Shown here piece after piece: positions 38,613 through 46,276 of a stretch of DNA of 46,276 bases. A program made the translations under genes and the position numbers. Source of the DNA: Leifsonia poae (GTDB lineage: Bacteria > Actinomycetota > Actinomycetes > Actinomycetales > Microbacteriaceae); assembly GCF_027921845.1 (NCBI RefSeq), contig NZ_BSEN01000003.1, positions 1 through 46,276 of the forward strand, in the 5' to 3' direction. Under the pieces are notes generated by a model. That model was not told the DNA's origin. It was given only the letters and a program-made list of their open reading frames with translations, and ran no database searches. The first letter of the stretch is position 1. Each line of letters begins with the position of its first letter.

Positions 38613-39499
38613 CCCTTGAGGCCGGAGAAGGTCATGGTCGCGATGAACTGCCGCTGCGCGAAGAGGAAGAACAGGATGAGCGGCAGCGTCGCGATGACGT
38701 TGCCCGCCATAATCAGGCTCCAGTCCGTCTGGTGCGCACCCTGGAAGTTCGCGATGCCGAGCTGCAGCGTGAACGACTGCTGGTTGTTGATCGCGATGAG
38801 CGGCCAGACGAGGTCGTTCCAGGCGCCCAGCAGCGTGAAGATCGCGAGCGTCGCCAGGGCCGGCCGCGCCAGCGGCAGCACGATGCGGAAGAAGATCTGC
38901 CACCGGTTGCAGCCGTCGATCGCCCCGGCCTCTTCGAGCTCCGCCGGCAGCGACAGGAAGAACTGCCGCATCAGGAAGATCCCGAAGGCCGTCGCCAGCC
39001 ACGGCACGATCGCCGCTCCGAGCCCGTTGAGCAGCCCGAGGGTCGCGAACAGGATGTAGGTGGGGATCATCAGCAGCTGGGTGGGGATCATGATGGTCGC
39101 CAGGATCATCAGGAACCCGAAGTTGCGGCCGGCGAACTTCAACCGGGCGAAGCCGTATCCGGCCAGCGAGCACAGCACCAGGTTCGAGATGATCGCGGTT
39201 CCGGAGACGAGCACAGTGTTGCCCAGCCAGAGCAGGATGTCGGTCGTGCCGAACAGCTTCACGTAGCCGTCGATCGTGAAGTGCGACGGGATGAACGGGG
39301 GCGGGAACGCGACCAGTTCCTTCGCCGGCGAGAACGACGCGAGCGCCATCTGCACGAAGGGCACGAGGAACAGGATCGCGATCGGGAACAGCACGAAGTG
39401 CCAGCCGCTCAGCTTCCGCTTGCGGTGACCGGGCTCGGCGCCGACGCGGGCGGCCACCTCGAGGGACGACGACGAGACCTCGTCGAATACCGTGGTCAT
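38609..39499 (-). CDS. Sugar ABC transporter permease (MalG-like)
   Basis: This 296-residue inner-membrane permease of the CUT1 type has six transmembrane segments. The EAA loop, which contacts the ATPase, is EEAGAIDGCNRWQIFFRIVLPL near residues 195-215. It forms the transmembrane channel with the MalF-like partner. Its ATG at 39499 shares one base with the stop of that partner (TGATG). No ATPase gene is in the window, so it probably shares a general MsiK-type ATPase encoded elsewhere. Confidence 0.95.
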   Translation of the reverse strand: MTTVFDEVSSSSLEVAARVGAEPGHRKRKLSGWHFVLFPIAILFLVPFVQMALASFSPAKELVAFPPPFIPSHFTIDGYVKLFGTTDILLWLGNTVLVSGTAIISNLVLCSLAGYGFARLKFAGRNFGFLMILATIMIPTQLLMIPTYILFATLGLLNGLGAAIVPWLATAFGIFLMRQFFLSLPAELEEAGAIDGCNRWQIFFRIVLPLARPALATLAIFTLLGAWNDLVWPLIAINNQQSFTLQLGIANFQGAHQTDWSLIMAGNVIATLPLILFFLFAQRQFIATMTFSGLKG

Positions 39500-40449
39500 C
39501 AGAACGCCTCCGAACCCTTACGCCGCGAGTAGAGCACGACGAAGATGGTGATGAGCAGGGTCGCGGCGAACAGCACATAGGCCGCCGCCGAGCCGTAGCC
39601 GAACTGCAGCGAGCGGAACGCCTTCTCGTACAGGAAGTACACGATCGTCTTGGTCGCATCCAGCGGGCCGCCGCGGGTCGTCGTGTAGACGAGGTCGAAG
39701 AGCTGGATCGCCTGGATGGTCTGCCAGATCGTCACGAACACGGTCACGGGCGCGAGCTGCGGCCAGACGATGCGCCAGAACGTCTGCCACGGGTTCGCGC
39801 CGTCGATCCTGGCGGCCTCGATCAGGTCGGACGGCACATCCTGAAGGGCGGCCAGATAGATCACGGTCGTGAAGGCCGCCGATCCCCACAGCGACATGAT
39901 CGCGATCACCAGCATCGCCTGATGCGGGTCGTCGAGCCAGCCCTGCTGCGGCAGGTGCAGCACGCGCAGCACGTTGTTCACGAGCCCGAACTGCGGGCTG
40001 AACAGGTAGGTCGAGAGGATGCCCGTCGACGCCGCCGACGCGACGAACGGCACGAAGATCGCGGTGCGGTAGAACCCCATCCACCGGATGCGCCGGTTCA
40101 GCGCCACCGCGAGGAAGAGCCCGAGCAGCACGGAGGCCGGCACGAACAGCACGGTGTAGCCGAGTGTGTTCCGCACCGCGTTCCAGAAGTCGGCGTCGGT
40201 CACCAGCGCCGCGTAGTTGGCGCCTCCGACGAACGTGGGCTGGCTGAAGCCGTCCCAGGTCTGCAACGACAGGATGAACGCCCACACCGCCGGGAAGATC
40301 GACAGACCCAGGATGATGACGGTCGCCGGAGCGACGAACCCCCATCCGGTCAGTGCCGACTTCAGCCCCTGCCGGCGCCGGACGCGACGCGCGCGCGTCG
40401 CATCCGGTGCCGTGTCGTGCCCGACCGTGGGGGCGGCGGTGTCTGCCAT
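39499..40449 (-). CDS. Sugar ABC transporter permease (MalF-like)
   Basis: This 316-residue inner-membrane permease of the CUT1 type has six transmembrane segments and the EAA loop EAARIDGANPWQTFWRIVWPQL near residues 213-235. A basic N-terminal tail (residues 15-30) faces the cytoplasm. The ATG at 40449 gives the typical length; it follows the binding-protein gene by 20 bp. Confidence 0.95.
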   Translation of the reverse strand: MADTAAPTVGHDTAPDATRARRVRRRQGLKSALTGWGFVAPATVIILGLSIFPAVWAFILSLQTWDGFSQPTFVGGANYAALVTDADFWNAVRNTLGYTVLFVPASVLLGLFLAVALNRRIRWMGFYRTAIFVPFVASAASTGILSTYLFSPQFGLVNNVLRVLHLPQQGWLDDPHQAMLVIAIMSLWGSAAFTTVIYLAALQDVPSDLIEAARIDGANPWQTFWRIVWPQLAPVTVFVTIWQTIQAIQLFDLVYTTTRGGPLDATKTIVYFLYEKAFRSLQFGYGSAAAYVLFAATLLITIFVVLYSRRKGSEAF

Positions 40450-40469
40450 CAGGATGTTCCCGCCCACGC

Positions 40470-41801
40470 CTACTTGCTCATCTGGGAGTCGGCGGCCGAC
40501 GCGGCCTTGTCGAGGGCGGCCTGGGGCTCGCCCTGGCCCTGGAGCACCGACGAGATGGCCTTGCCGATCTCGACGGAGAGCGCTGCGTAGCCCTTCGTGG
40601 TCGGTCGCGTCTCCTTGACGTTCTGCGAGTTGGCGACGAAGACGTCGTAGCCGGGGTAGGCGGCGGATTCCTTCTTGACCGCGTCGGAGGTCGCCTCCGA
40701 CGAACGCAGCGGGAGGTTGCCGACGGCGACGTTGAAGCGCTCGTCCTGCTCCGCCGAGGTCAGCCACTGGGCGAACTGGGTGGTCCAGTATGCACGGTTG
40801 GCGTCCTTGTGGTCGAACAGCGCCCAGATGTCGGGCCCGGAGACCGTCTGGTGGTCGCCGTCCGTGCCGGGGAGCTGGACGACGCCGTACTTGGTGCCGC
40901 CGATCTTCAGGTCGGAGAGCTGCCACGGGCCGGAGGTGATCATGCCGATGCGGTTGCTGACGAACAGCTGGCCGAACTTCGTGTCCGTCTGGTCGAGGTA
41001 GACGCTCTTGTCGTCGACGGCCATGGACCGGAGGAAGCTCAGGGCGTCATCGCCGGCCGGGGAGGCGAACTCCGCCTTGGTGCCGTCGCTCGACAGGATC
41101 TTGCCGCCGTTCTGCCACAGGTGCGGCCAGAACTGCCAGGTCGTCTCCTCGCTGCCGGAGACCGAGTAGCCGTAGCCGTAGATGTGGTTGGCCGAATCGG
41201 TGAGCTTCTTGGCCGCAGCGCGGAAGTCGTCCCAGGTCCAGTCCTTGGTCGGATACGCGAGGCCCGCCTTGTCGAACAGGGTCTTGTTGTAGAGGAGGCC
41301 GATGTTGTCGACGACCGCCGGGAACCCGATGACCTTCTTGCCCGTCGGCTGCGCCGTTCCGCGCGCCGCCGCGGTGAACTCATCCCACTTCACAGCGGGC
41401 TTCTTCACGTCGCTCGAGATATCGAGCGTGCGGCCGGATGCTTCGAGCTGGCCCGCCCAGGAACCGAACGCGTACGACATGTCCGGGTACTGGTTGCCCG
41501 CGAAGCCGGCAGAGAGCTTCTGCAGCAGCTGATCGGTCGACGAGGCGCCGGGCGACAGGTCGACGGTGACGTTGGGATGCGCCTTCTCGAACTCCTTCGC
41601 GAGGCCCTCGATCGCGGTCTGAGCGGCGTCGACCTGGCCCGACCACACCTCGATCTTGACCTTGGCTTTGGTGTCGAGGGTCGTCGAGCCCTGCGAGCCG
41701 CTGCAGCCTGCGAGGGCGACAGCGACGCTGGCGACGGCGATCAGGCCGGTGAGGCGGATAGCTCGCCTGGCCTTCGTGCTGGTGCGGAGCGGGAATGACA
41801 T
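40470..41801 (-). CDS. Sugar ABC transporter substrate-binding lipoprotein
   Basis: This 443-residue extracellular sugar-binding lipoprotein (SBP family 1) has a signal peptide ending in LAGC, with lipidated Cys33. The family segment EKAHPNVTVDL is near residue 71. Trp- and Tyr-rich stretches in the middle fit sugar stacking. It delivers its ligand to the two permeases downstream. The ATG at 41801 has GAGGAA upstream. It follows the SIS gene by 36 bp in the same operon. Confidence 0.95.
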   Translation of the reverse strand: MSFPLRTSTKARRAIRLTGLIAVASVAVALAGCSGSQGSTTLDTKAKVKIEVWSGQVDAAQTAIEGLAKEFEKAHPNVTVDLSPGASSTDQLLQKLSAGFAGNQYPDMSYAFGSWAGQLEASGRTLDISSDVKKPAVKWDEFTAAARGTAQPTGKKVIGFPAVVDNIGLLYNKTLFDKAGLAYPTKDWTWDDFRAAAKKLTDSANHIYGYGYSVSGSEETTWQFWPHLWQNGGKILSSDGTKAEFASPAGDDALSFLRSMAVDDKSVYLDQTDTKFGQLFVSNRIGMITSGPWQLSDLKIGGTKYGVVQLPGTDGDHQTVSGPDIWALFDHKDANRAYWTTQFAQWLTSAEQDERFNVAVGNLPLRSSEATSDAVKKESAAYPGYDVFVANSQNVKETRPTTKGYAALSVEIGKAISSVLQGQGEPQAALDKAASAADSQMSK

Positions 41802-41837
41802 CTTCGGTTCCTCTCTCGGTGCTGTGAAGGCTCGGGG

Positions 41838-42719
41838 TCAGCTGAGGACGATCGAGCGGGTGAGGTTGCGCGGGGAGTCGGGATCGAGTCCGCGCAGTTC
41901 TGCGATGGCGACGGCCAGACGCTGCGCATCCGCCAGCTCGACGAGGGGGTCGCCGACGCCCGAGACGACCGTCGCCCCTGTCGACTCGATGTCGGCGACG
42001 AGGCTGCGCTCGACGCGCCCGATGATCCAGACGAGCGAACGGCTGTCGGCGACGGCGAGCGGGCCGTGGCGGTAGTCGAGCAGCGGGTACGACTCGGCCC
42101 AGGCCTGAGCGGCCTCGCGGATCTTCAGTGCCGCCTCCTGTGCGAGACCGTAGGTCCAGCCGCTTCCGAGGTAGACGAAGTGCGAGAACGCGGCGACGTC
42201 GATGTCGAGCGGGCGACCGAGCGCCTTCTCCGCCTCGTCGGGGAGCGCGCTGACGTCTTCTCCGAAGGCGGCACGCGCCAGCAGGAGGAACGTGGTGGGG
42301 AAGCGCGTCTGCACGACCGATTCCTCGTCGGCGAAGTCGAGCAGGAGCACGTCGTCGGCACGGTCGGCCAGCGGCGAATCGGCGACACCCGTCACCACGA
42401 TCGTGCGCACGCCCGCCGGAACGCGGTCGAGCGCGTCGATCGCCTCGGTCGTCGTGCCGGAACGGCTGAGGACGATCACAGCGTCGTAGTTGCGCCAGGG
42501 CCAGGGCTCGGAGGCGTAGGCGGCATCGGTCTCACCGAAACCGGCGGACTCCCGCAGGGCGGCGAACGACTCGGCGACGAAGGCCGAGGTGCCGCAGCCG
42601 AGCACGAGGATCCGGGAGCCCGGCAGGGTGAGCAGCGCGGTGGCACGCTCAGAGTGGCCGGCGAGGGCCTCCCGCCAGATCGCAGGCTGACTGGTGATTT
42701 CGCGGGAGGTCAATGTCAC
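41838..42719 (-). CDS. SIS-domain sugar isomerase/deaminase
   Basis: This 293-residue protein has two SIS domains, like the isomerase part of GlmS and AgaS. Sugar-phosphate-binding motifs are LGCGTSAFVAES near residue 40 and LSRSGTTTEA near 84. YLGSGWTYGLAQEAALKIRE and YRHGPLAV are typical of amino-sugar-phosphate isomerases and deaminases. The substrate is probably an amino or keto sugar phosphate. It starts with GTG at 42719, with AGGAG upstream. It heads the SIS-ABC-PfkB operon. Confidence 0.92.
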   Translation of the reverse strand: MTLTSREITSQPAIWREALAGHSERATALLTLPGSRILVLGCGTSAFVAESFAALRESAGFGETDAAYASEPWPWRNYDAVIVLSRSGTTTEAIDALDRVPAGVRTIVVTGVADSPLADRADDVLLLDFADEESVVQTRFPTTFLLLARAAFGEDVSALPDEAEKALGRPLDIDVAAFSHFVYLGSGWTYGLAQEAALKIREAAQAWAESYPLLDYRHGPLAVADSRSLVWIIGRVERSLVADIESTGATVVSGVGDPLVELADAQRLAVAIAELRGLDPDSPRNLTRSIVLS

Positions 42720-42790
42720 GAGTGGGTACTCCTGTGGGTCGGTCCATGAGGCGCGCTGCTCTGCGCATTGGACTTATCATTGGCGCACAA

Positions 42791-42842
42791 TGAGCGTTTG
42801 ACAACGAAAATGTCCAGATCGCTCACTCTAGGTGATCGTTTG
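42791..42842. promoter_or_regulatory. DeoR operator cluster, divergent control region
   Basis: TGAGCGTTTG (42791-42800) and TGATCGTTTG (42833-42842) are direct copies 42 bp apart. A reversed TGAGCGATCTG occupies 42816-42826. The cluster lies between the SIS operon and the amidohydrolase gene. TTGACA (42798-42803) may be part of a promoter. The motif matches sites upstream of the DeoR gene. Confidence 0.78.
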
Positions 42843-42859
42843 TTACAGAGAGGTTTCGG

Positions 42860-43927
42860 ATGCCCCACCCCGACTGGTCCCGACTCGCGGAACTCCGCCT
42901 GGCCGATTGGGCGCCGCGCAGTCAGCTGCGCGCCGCGCAGAGCGCCGTCGACCGACCCGCTTCGCCCGTCGTCGACGTGCACAATCATCTCGGCCGCTGG
43001 CTCAACGACGGCGAATGGCTGATCGACGACGTGCCGGCCCTGGTGGCGATGATGGACGACTGCGGTGTCGAGACCATCGTGAACCTCGACGGCCTGTGGG
43101 ACGACGAGGTCACGGCCAACGTCGAACGCTACGACCGCGCGCATCCCGGCCGGTTCGTCACGTTCTGCCAGCTCGACTGGGCGCGGCTCGCCGAGCCGGA
43201 TGGCGTCGGCGCCCTCCGCGCATCGCTCGACGACAGCGTCGCCAGGGGCGCACGCGGTGTCAAGGTGTGGAAGAGCCTCGGGCTCATGGTGCGCGACGCC
43301 GACGGAGCCCTGATCTCCCCCGACGACGACCGCGTCATCGAGGTGCTGCGTCACGCCGGGGAGCTCGGGTTGCCGGTGCTGATCCACACCGCCGACCCGA
43401 TCGCTTTCTTCGAGCCCGCCGACCGCCACAACGAGCGCCTCGACGAGCTCGCCGAGGTGCCGGACTGGTGGTTCGGCGACCGGGAACGCCATCCGTCGTT
43501 CGACGCCCTGCTCGACGCCCATGCGGCGCTGGTGCTCGCCTGCCCGGGAACGACCTTCATCGGCGCGCACGCCGGATGCGCCGCCGAAGACCTCGACCGG
43601 GTCGCGAAGCTGCTCGACGTGGCCCCGAACTACACGATCGACACGGCCGGCCGCATGGCCGAGCTCGGACGCCAGCCGCGCCGCTTCGCCCGGCTGGTGG
43701 CCGAGCATCCGGAGCAGGTGCTGTTCGGCACGGACATCTACCCGGCGAGCGCCGAGCAGTACCGGCTGCACTACCGGTTCTTCGAGACGGCCGACGAGGG
43801 CTTCTCGTACGACACGGAGAGCGAGATCCCCGGACAGGGACGGTGGGCGGTGTCGGCGCTCGCGCTCGATCCCGCGCTGCTCACGGGGGTGTACGCCGCG
43901 AACGCCCGCCGCGTGCTCGGGCTCTAG
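42860..43927 (+). CDS. Amidohydrolase-2 family metal-dependent hydrolase
   Basis: This 355-residue TIM-barrel protein belongs to the COG2159 amidohydrolase-2 family. Metal ligands can be seen in VDVHNHLG (His41, His43), in LIHTADP near residue 176, in IGAHAG near 235 and in FGTDIYP (Asp near 290). A GVKVWKS strand may supply a further ligand. This family includes decarboxylases, hydratases and hydrolases, so the reaction is open. The ATG at 42860 has AGAGAGG six bases upstream. It is divergent from the SIS operon and shares its DeoR-type operators. Confidence 0.85.
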   Translation: MPHPDWSRLAELRLADWAPRSQLRAAQSAVDRPASPVVDVHNHLGRWLNDGEWLIDDVPALVAMMDDCGVETIVNLDGLWDDEVTANVERYDRAHPGRFVTFCQLDWARLAEPDGVGALRASLDDSVARGARGVKVWKSLGLMVRDADGALISPDDDRVIEVLRHAGELGLPVLIHTADPIAFFEPADRHNERLDELAEVPDWWFGDRERHPSFDALLDAHAALVLACPGTTFIGAHAGCAAEDLDRVAKLLDVAPNYTIDTAGRMAELGRQPRRFARLVAEHPEQVLFGTDIYPASAEQYRLHYRFFETADEGFSYDTESEIPGQGRWAVSALALDPALLTGVYAANARRVLGL

Positions 43928-43955
43928 GCCGGGGCACACGGCGGGCGTCAGACGT

Positions 43956-43970
43956 CGGTGCCGGGCACCG
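43956..43970. terminator. Possible bidirectional terminator
   Basis: CGGTG-CCGGG-CACCG forms a short hairpin in the 47-bp gap between the convergent amidohydrolase and GH4 genes. It is weak. Confidence 0.4.
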
Positions 43971-43974
43971 GTCG

Positions 43975-45291
43975 TCAGCGGACGGCGTTCTCCAGCGTGC
44001 CGCCGAGAGCGACAGGGAGCAGCGCTGCGTGAGCGGCGGTGAGCTCGTCGCAGAGGTCCCAGATCTGCTGCGGCGTCAGCGTCGAGCTCGCGTTCGGGTC
44101 GGTCAGCACGGCCTGCCGCACGCGGGCGGGGTCGCCCGTCCTGGCCGCCTCGACGGCGAGCTCGGCGACCGACAGGTACGTGCGGTTGAGCGCGGCGCCC
44201 TGGCTCGGGATCGCCCCGAAGACCTCGGGATGCACACCCGACGCATCCACCGTCGCGGGGACCTCGACGACCGCGCCCTCCGGCAGGTTCGAGATCAGGC
44301 CGTGATTGACGACGTTCGCGTGGATGGTGCGCGGCGTGCCGGTGAGGATCGAGTGGATGACCTGGGGTGCGTACTCCGCCGCTCCCTCCTCGAGCTCCAG
44401 CGCCTCGCCTGCCGCGAGGGCGACCTTGGCGTGCTCGAACTCGGCTACGTTCTCCTCCGAGATGCCGATGTACTCCAGCGGACGCAGCCGGTACTTCTCG
44501 ATCTGCTCGTCGGAGCGCAGGAACCACGAGAGGTACTCGGCGGAGTGCTCGCTGGTCTCGGTCGGGTAGAAGCCGATGCGGGAGAAGATCTCGACGCGAA
44601 CGCGTCGCTGCAGCTCCGGGTCGTTGCGGATCGCCTCGCGTAGTCGCGGATACAGGTCCTCTCCGTCGCGGGACCACTCGACGAGCCACGACTGGTGGTT
44701 CACGCCGGCCGCTCGGTAGTGCGTTCCTTCGACCGGAACGCCGATCAGCGCGCACAGGTCGTGCACGGTCCAGTAGACGCTGTGGCACAGGCCGACGGTC
44801 TTGATCTGCGGCGCCACCTGCGACATCCACCACACGTTCATCGCCATCGGGTTGGTGTAGTTGAGGAACCACGCGTCGGGGCAGAGCTCGAGCATGTCGG
44901 CCGCGATGCCGGAGAGCACGGGGAAGGTGCGCAGCGCGCGGAACACGCCGCCGACGCCCGTGGTGTCGCCGATCGTCTGGCGGAGCCCTGCTGCGGCAGG
45001 GACCTCGAGGTCGACCCTGGTCGCGTCGATGCCGCCGACCTGGATCATGTTGATCACGAAGTCGGCGCCGGCCAGCGCGTCGCGCCGGTCGAGTGCGGTC
45101 ACGATCTCAGCGGTGCGGCCGAAGCGCGCCGCCACCTGCTCGGCCGTGCCGCGGGCGACCTCGAGTCGCTCGGCGTTGATGTCGTGCAGGACGATGCGCA
45201 GCGGGGGCAGGTCGTCGAAGCGGAAGAGGTCGGCGAGCAGCTGGCGGGTGAACACGACGCTTCCCGCGCCGACGAAAACAATCTGAGGCAT
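43975..45291 (-). CDS. GH4 alpha-galactosidase-like glycosidase
   Basis: This 438-residue enzyme belongs to glycoside hydrolase family 4, which uses NAD and a divalent metal and works through oxidation of the sugar. A Rossmann start VGAGSVVFT (residues 7-15), GDTTGVGG near 108 and NYTNPMAMNVW near 144 are present. The metal ligands are Cys169 in GLCHSV and His199 in GVNHQ. The CHSV motif is the alpha-galactosidase type rather than the 6-phospho type. The ATG at 45291 lacks a ribosome binding site, but CATGAT lies exactly 6 nt upstream. It is divergent from the DeoR gene. Confidence 0.92.
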   Translation of the reverse strand: MPQIVFVGAGSVVFTRQLLADLFRFDDLPPLRIVLHDINAERLEVARGTAEQVAARFGRTAEIVTALDRRDALAGADFVINMIQVGGIDATRVDLEVPAAAGLRQTIGDTTGVGGVFRALRTFPVLSGIAADMLELCPDAWFLNYTNPMAMNVWWMSQVAPQIKTVGLCHSVYWTVHDLCALIGVPVEGTHYRAAGVNHQSWLVEWSRDGEDLYPRLREAIRNDPELQRRVRVEIFSRIGFYPTETSEHSAEYLSWFLRSDEQIEKYRLRPLEYIGISEENVAEFEHAKVALAAGEALELEEGAAEYAPQVIHSILTGTPRTIHANVVNHGLISNLPEGAVVEVPATVDASGVHPEVFGAIPSQGAALNRTYLSVAELAVEAARTGDPARVRQAVLTDPNASSTLTPQQIWDLCDELTAAHAALLPVALGGTLENAVR

Positions 45292-45297
45292 GGAGCG

Positions 45298-45327
45298 ATC
45301 ATGCGATAGTGTGTCGATTCCGCGCAA
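45298..45327 (-). promoter_or_regulatory. Leaderless promoter of the GH4 gene
   Basis: On the minus strand TTGCGC (45322-45327), an 18-bp spacer and CATGAT (45298-45303) precede the ATG at 45291 by exactly 6 nt. Confidence 0.5.
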
Positions 45328-45332
45328 CAGAA

Positions 45333-45376
45333 TGAGCGAATCGCAGATAAAGTGATCATATCGACTGATCGATTTG
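45333..45376. promoter_or_regulatory. DeoR operator cluster upstream of deoR-type gene
   Basis: TGAGCGAATCG (45333-45343), TGATCATATCG (45353-45363) and TGATCGATTTG (45366-45376) are three direct copies of the motif TGA(G/T)C(G/A)(A/T)(A/T)T(C/T)G. They lie between the GH4 and DeoR genes. Confidence 0.8.
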
Positions 45377-45403
45377 CGGTTACTGGGGATGAAAGGACGT
45401 CGC

Positions 45404-46228
45404 ATGGTCGCCACGGCCACCGAAACGCTGATCGCTCGTGTCACCTCCGGCCGTCGCGCCCAGCGCATGGTCGAGATCCTCGATCTCATCTCGGAGCACG
45501 GCTCGATCAGCCTCGCCGACCTCTCGGCACGACTCGGGATCTCGGCGGCCACCGCACGGCGCGACCTCTCCGACCTCGCCGACCAGAACCTGATCCTGCG
45601 CACGCACGGCGGGGCATCCGCTGTCGACCGAGGCCGTGAGATCCCGGTCGCCCTGCGGGACACCCGCTTCCAGGACGCCAAGCGCGCCATCGCCCGCGCG
45701 ATGGTCGAACGCCTGCCCGCCGAGCGCTACGTCGTCGCGCTGAGCGGCGGCACCACCACGGCCAGCGTCGCCCGCGAGCTCGCTCACCACCACGACATCG
45801 CCGTCGTCACCAACTCGCTGTCGATCGCCGGCCTGCTCTCCGGTTACGCCGGAGTGCGCGTCGTGATGACCGGCGGATTCCTGCGCCCGCAGTCCCTCGA
45901 ACTCGTCGGCGCCCTGGCCGAGAGCACCTTCAACGCCGTCAACGTCGGCACGGCCATCCTGGGCGCTGACGGCATCAGCGCCGCGGCCGGCGTCACCACG
46001 CACGACGAGACCGAGGCGCGCACGAACCATGCGATGGTCGCGAAGGCGCAGCGCACGGTCGTCGTGGCCGACGGCTCCAAGGTCGGACGCGTCGCCCTGG
46101 CCCAGAACGCGGGGATCGACCAGGTGGCGATGCTCATCACCGACAGCTCGGCCGACCCGGACGAGCTCGACCGCCTGCGCGCGGTCGGCGTCGAGGTCGT
46201 CGTGGCCGACGCGCCGGCGTCCGCCTGA
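45404..46228 (+). CDS. DeoR-family transcriptional regulator
   Basis: This 274-residue DeoR-family repressor has an N-terminal helix-turn-helix (ISLADLSARLGISAATARRDL, residues 35-56) with the wing motif LRTHGG. Its C-terminal sugar-phosphate-sensing domain (ALSGGTTTASVA, TNSLSIAG, GADGI) is typical. It probably binds the TGA(G/T)CG repeats at both control regions and controls GH4, itself, the SIS operon and the amidohydrolase. The effector would be a phosphorylated intermediate. The ATG at 45404 follows AAAGGA. In-frame starts at 45389 (ATG) and 45374 (TTG) would overlap the operator and are less likely. Confidence 0.93.
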   Translation: MVATATETLIARVTSGRRAQRMVEILDLISEHGSISLADLSARLGISAATARRDLSDLADQNLILRTHGGASAVDRGREIPVALRDTRFQDAKRAIARAMVERLPAERYVVALSGGTTTASVARELAHHHDIAVVTNSLSIAGLLSGYAGVRVVMTGGFLRPQSLELVGALAESTFNAVNVGTAILGADGISAAAGVTTHDETEARTNHAMVAKAQRTVVVADGSKVGRVALAQNAGIDQVAMLITDSSADPDELDRLRAVGVEVVVADAPASA

Positions 46229-46276
46229 CGGCCGGACGGCGTGACGGCCTGACCGCCTGCCGGCCTGAACACGGAG

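Overview
The window is a high-GC stretch of an actinobacterial chromosome. The family Microbacteriaceae (Microbacterium, Leifsonia or a relative) is an inference. It rests on the beta and beta' sequences, the very high GC at third codon positions, the many GTG and TTG starts, and the many genes that appear to begin with leaderless mRNA. No rRNA, tRNA, CRISPR array, prophage or insertion sequence was seen.

Layout. 1-8.1 kb: rpoB-rpoC on the minus strand, with a terminator and a small membrane protein gene downstream and a long leader with a promoter upstream. 8.1-11.7 kb: an extended SDR reductase and a NarL-type two-component system with a membrane protein gene. 11.8-15.6 kb: a spermidine-synthase-like protein, the pxpABC 5-oxoprolinase operon and a MarR regulator. 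15.7-24.2 kb: accessory and housekeeping-type genes. These are a MarR-controlled membrane exporter-like protein, a CGNR zinc-finger protein, a RibD/DHFR-like reductase, a hydrolase-cupin pair, a GNAT acetyltransferase, a SprT-like metalloprotein, a TPR protein, a sugar dehydrogenase lipoprotein, a DUF427 protein, and an EVE-domain plus ComB-like pair. 24.4-27.6 kb: a DGPF/YCII gene with an ECF42-type sigma factor and two further genes. 27.6-32.1 kb: a 136-bp duplicated intergenic repeat, a HelD/HelR-type RNA polymerase helicase and a divergent DEAD-box helicase. 32.1-37.6 kb: lactate dehydrogenase, a LacI regulator, a secreted GH3 glycosidase and an M15 peptidase lipoprotein. 37.6-46.2 kb: a DeoR-regulated sugar locus with SIS protein, ABC importer, PfkB kinase, amidohydrolase and a GH4 glycosidase.

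How the genes work together. The last region reads as a catabolic unit: binding protein and two permeases import a glycoside, GH4 cleaves it, and SIS and PfkB convert the sugar. A repeated motif, TGA(G/T)CG(A/T)(A/T)T, occurs only in the two divergent control regions I compared and is the likely DeoR operator. The GH3/LacI pair has two matching LacI-type operators. The MarR/exporter pair has two 15-bp operators exactly 22 bp apart. The ECF42 gene and its DGPF partner sit behind a sequence matching the reported ECF42 promoter.

The most unusual signals are four. First, a 22-bp imperfect hairpin followed by T4 contains the ribosome binding site and start codon of the M15 peptidase. Second, a composite 136-bp repeat lies between the DUF1684 and helicase genes. 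Third, several -10-like hexamers sit exactly 6 nt before start codons. Fourth, a TPR gene appears to need a CTG start. No wholly new defence or mobile system was found.
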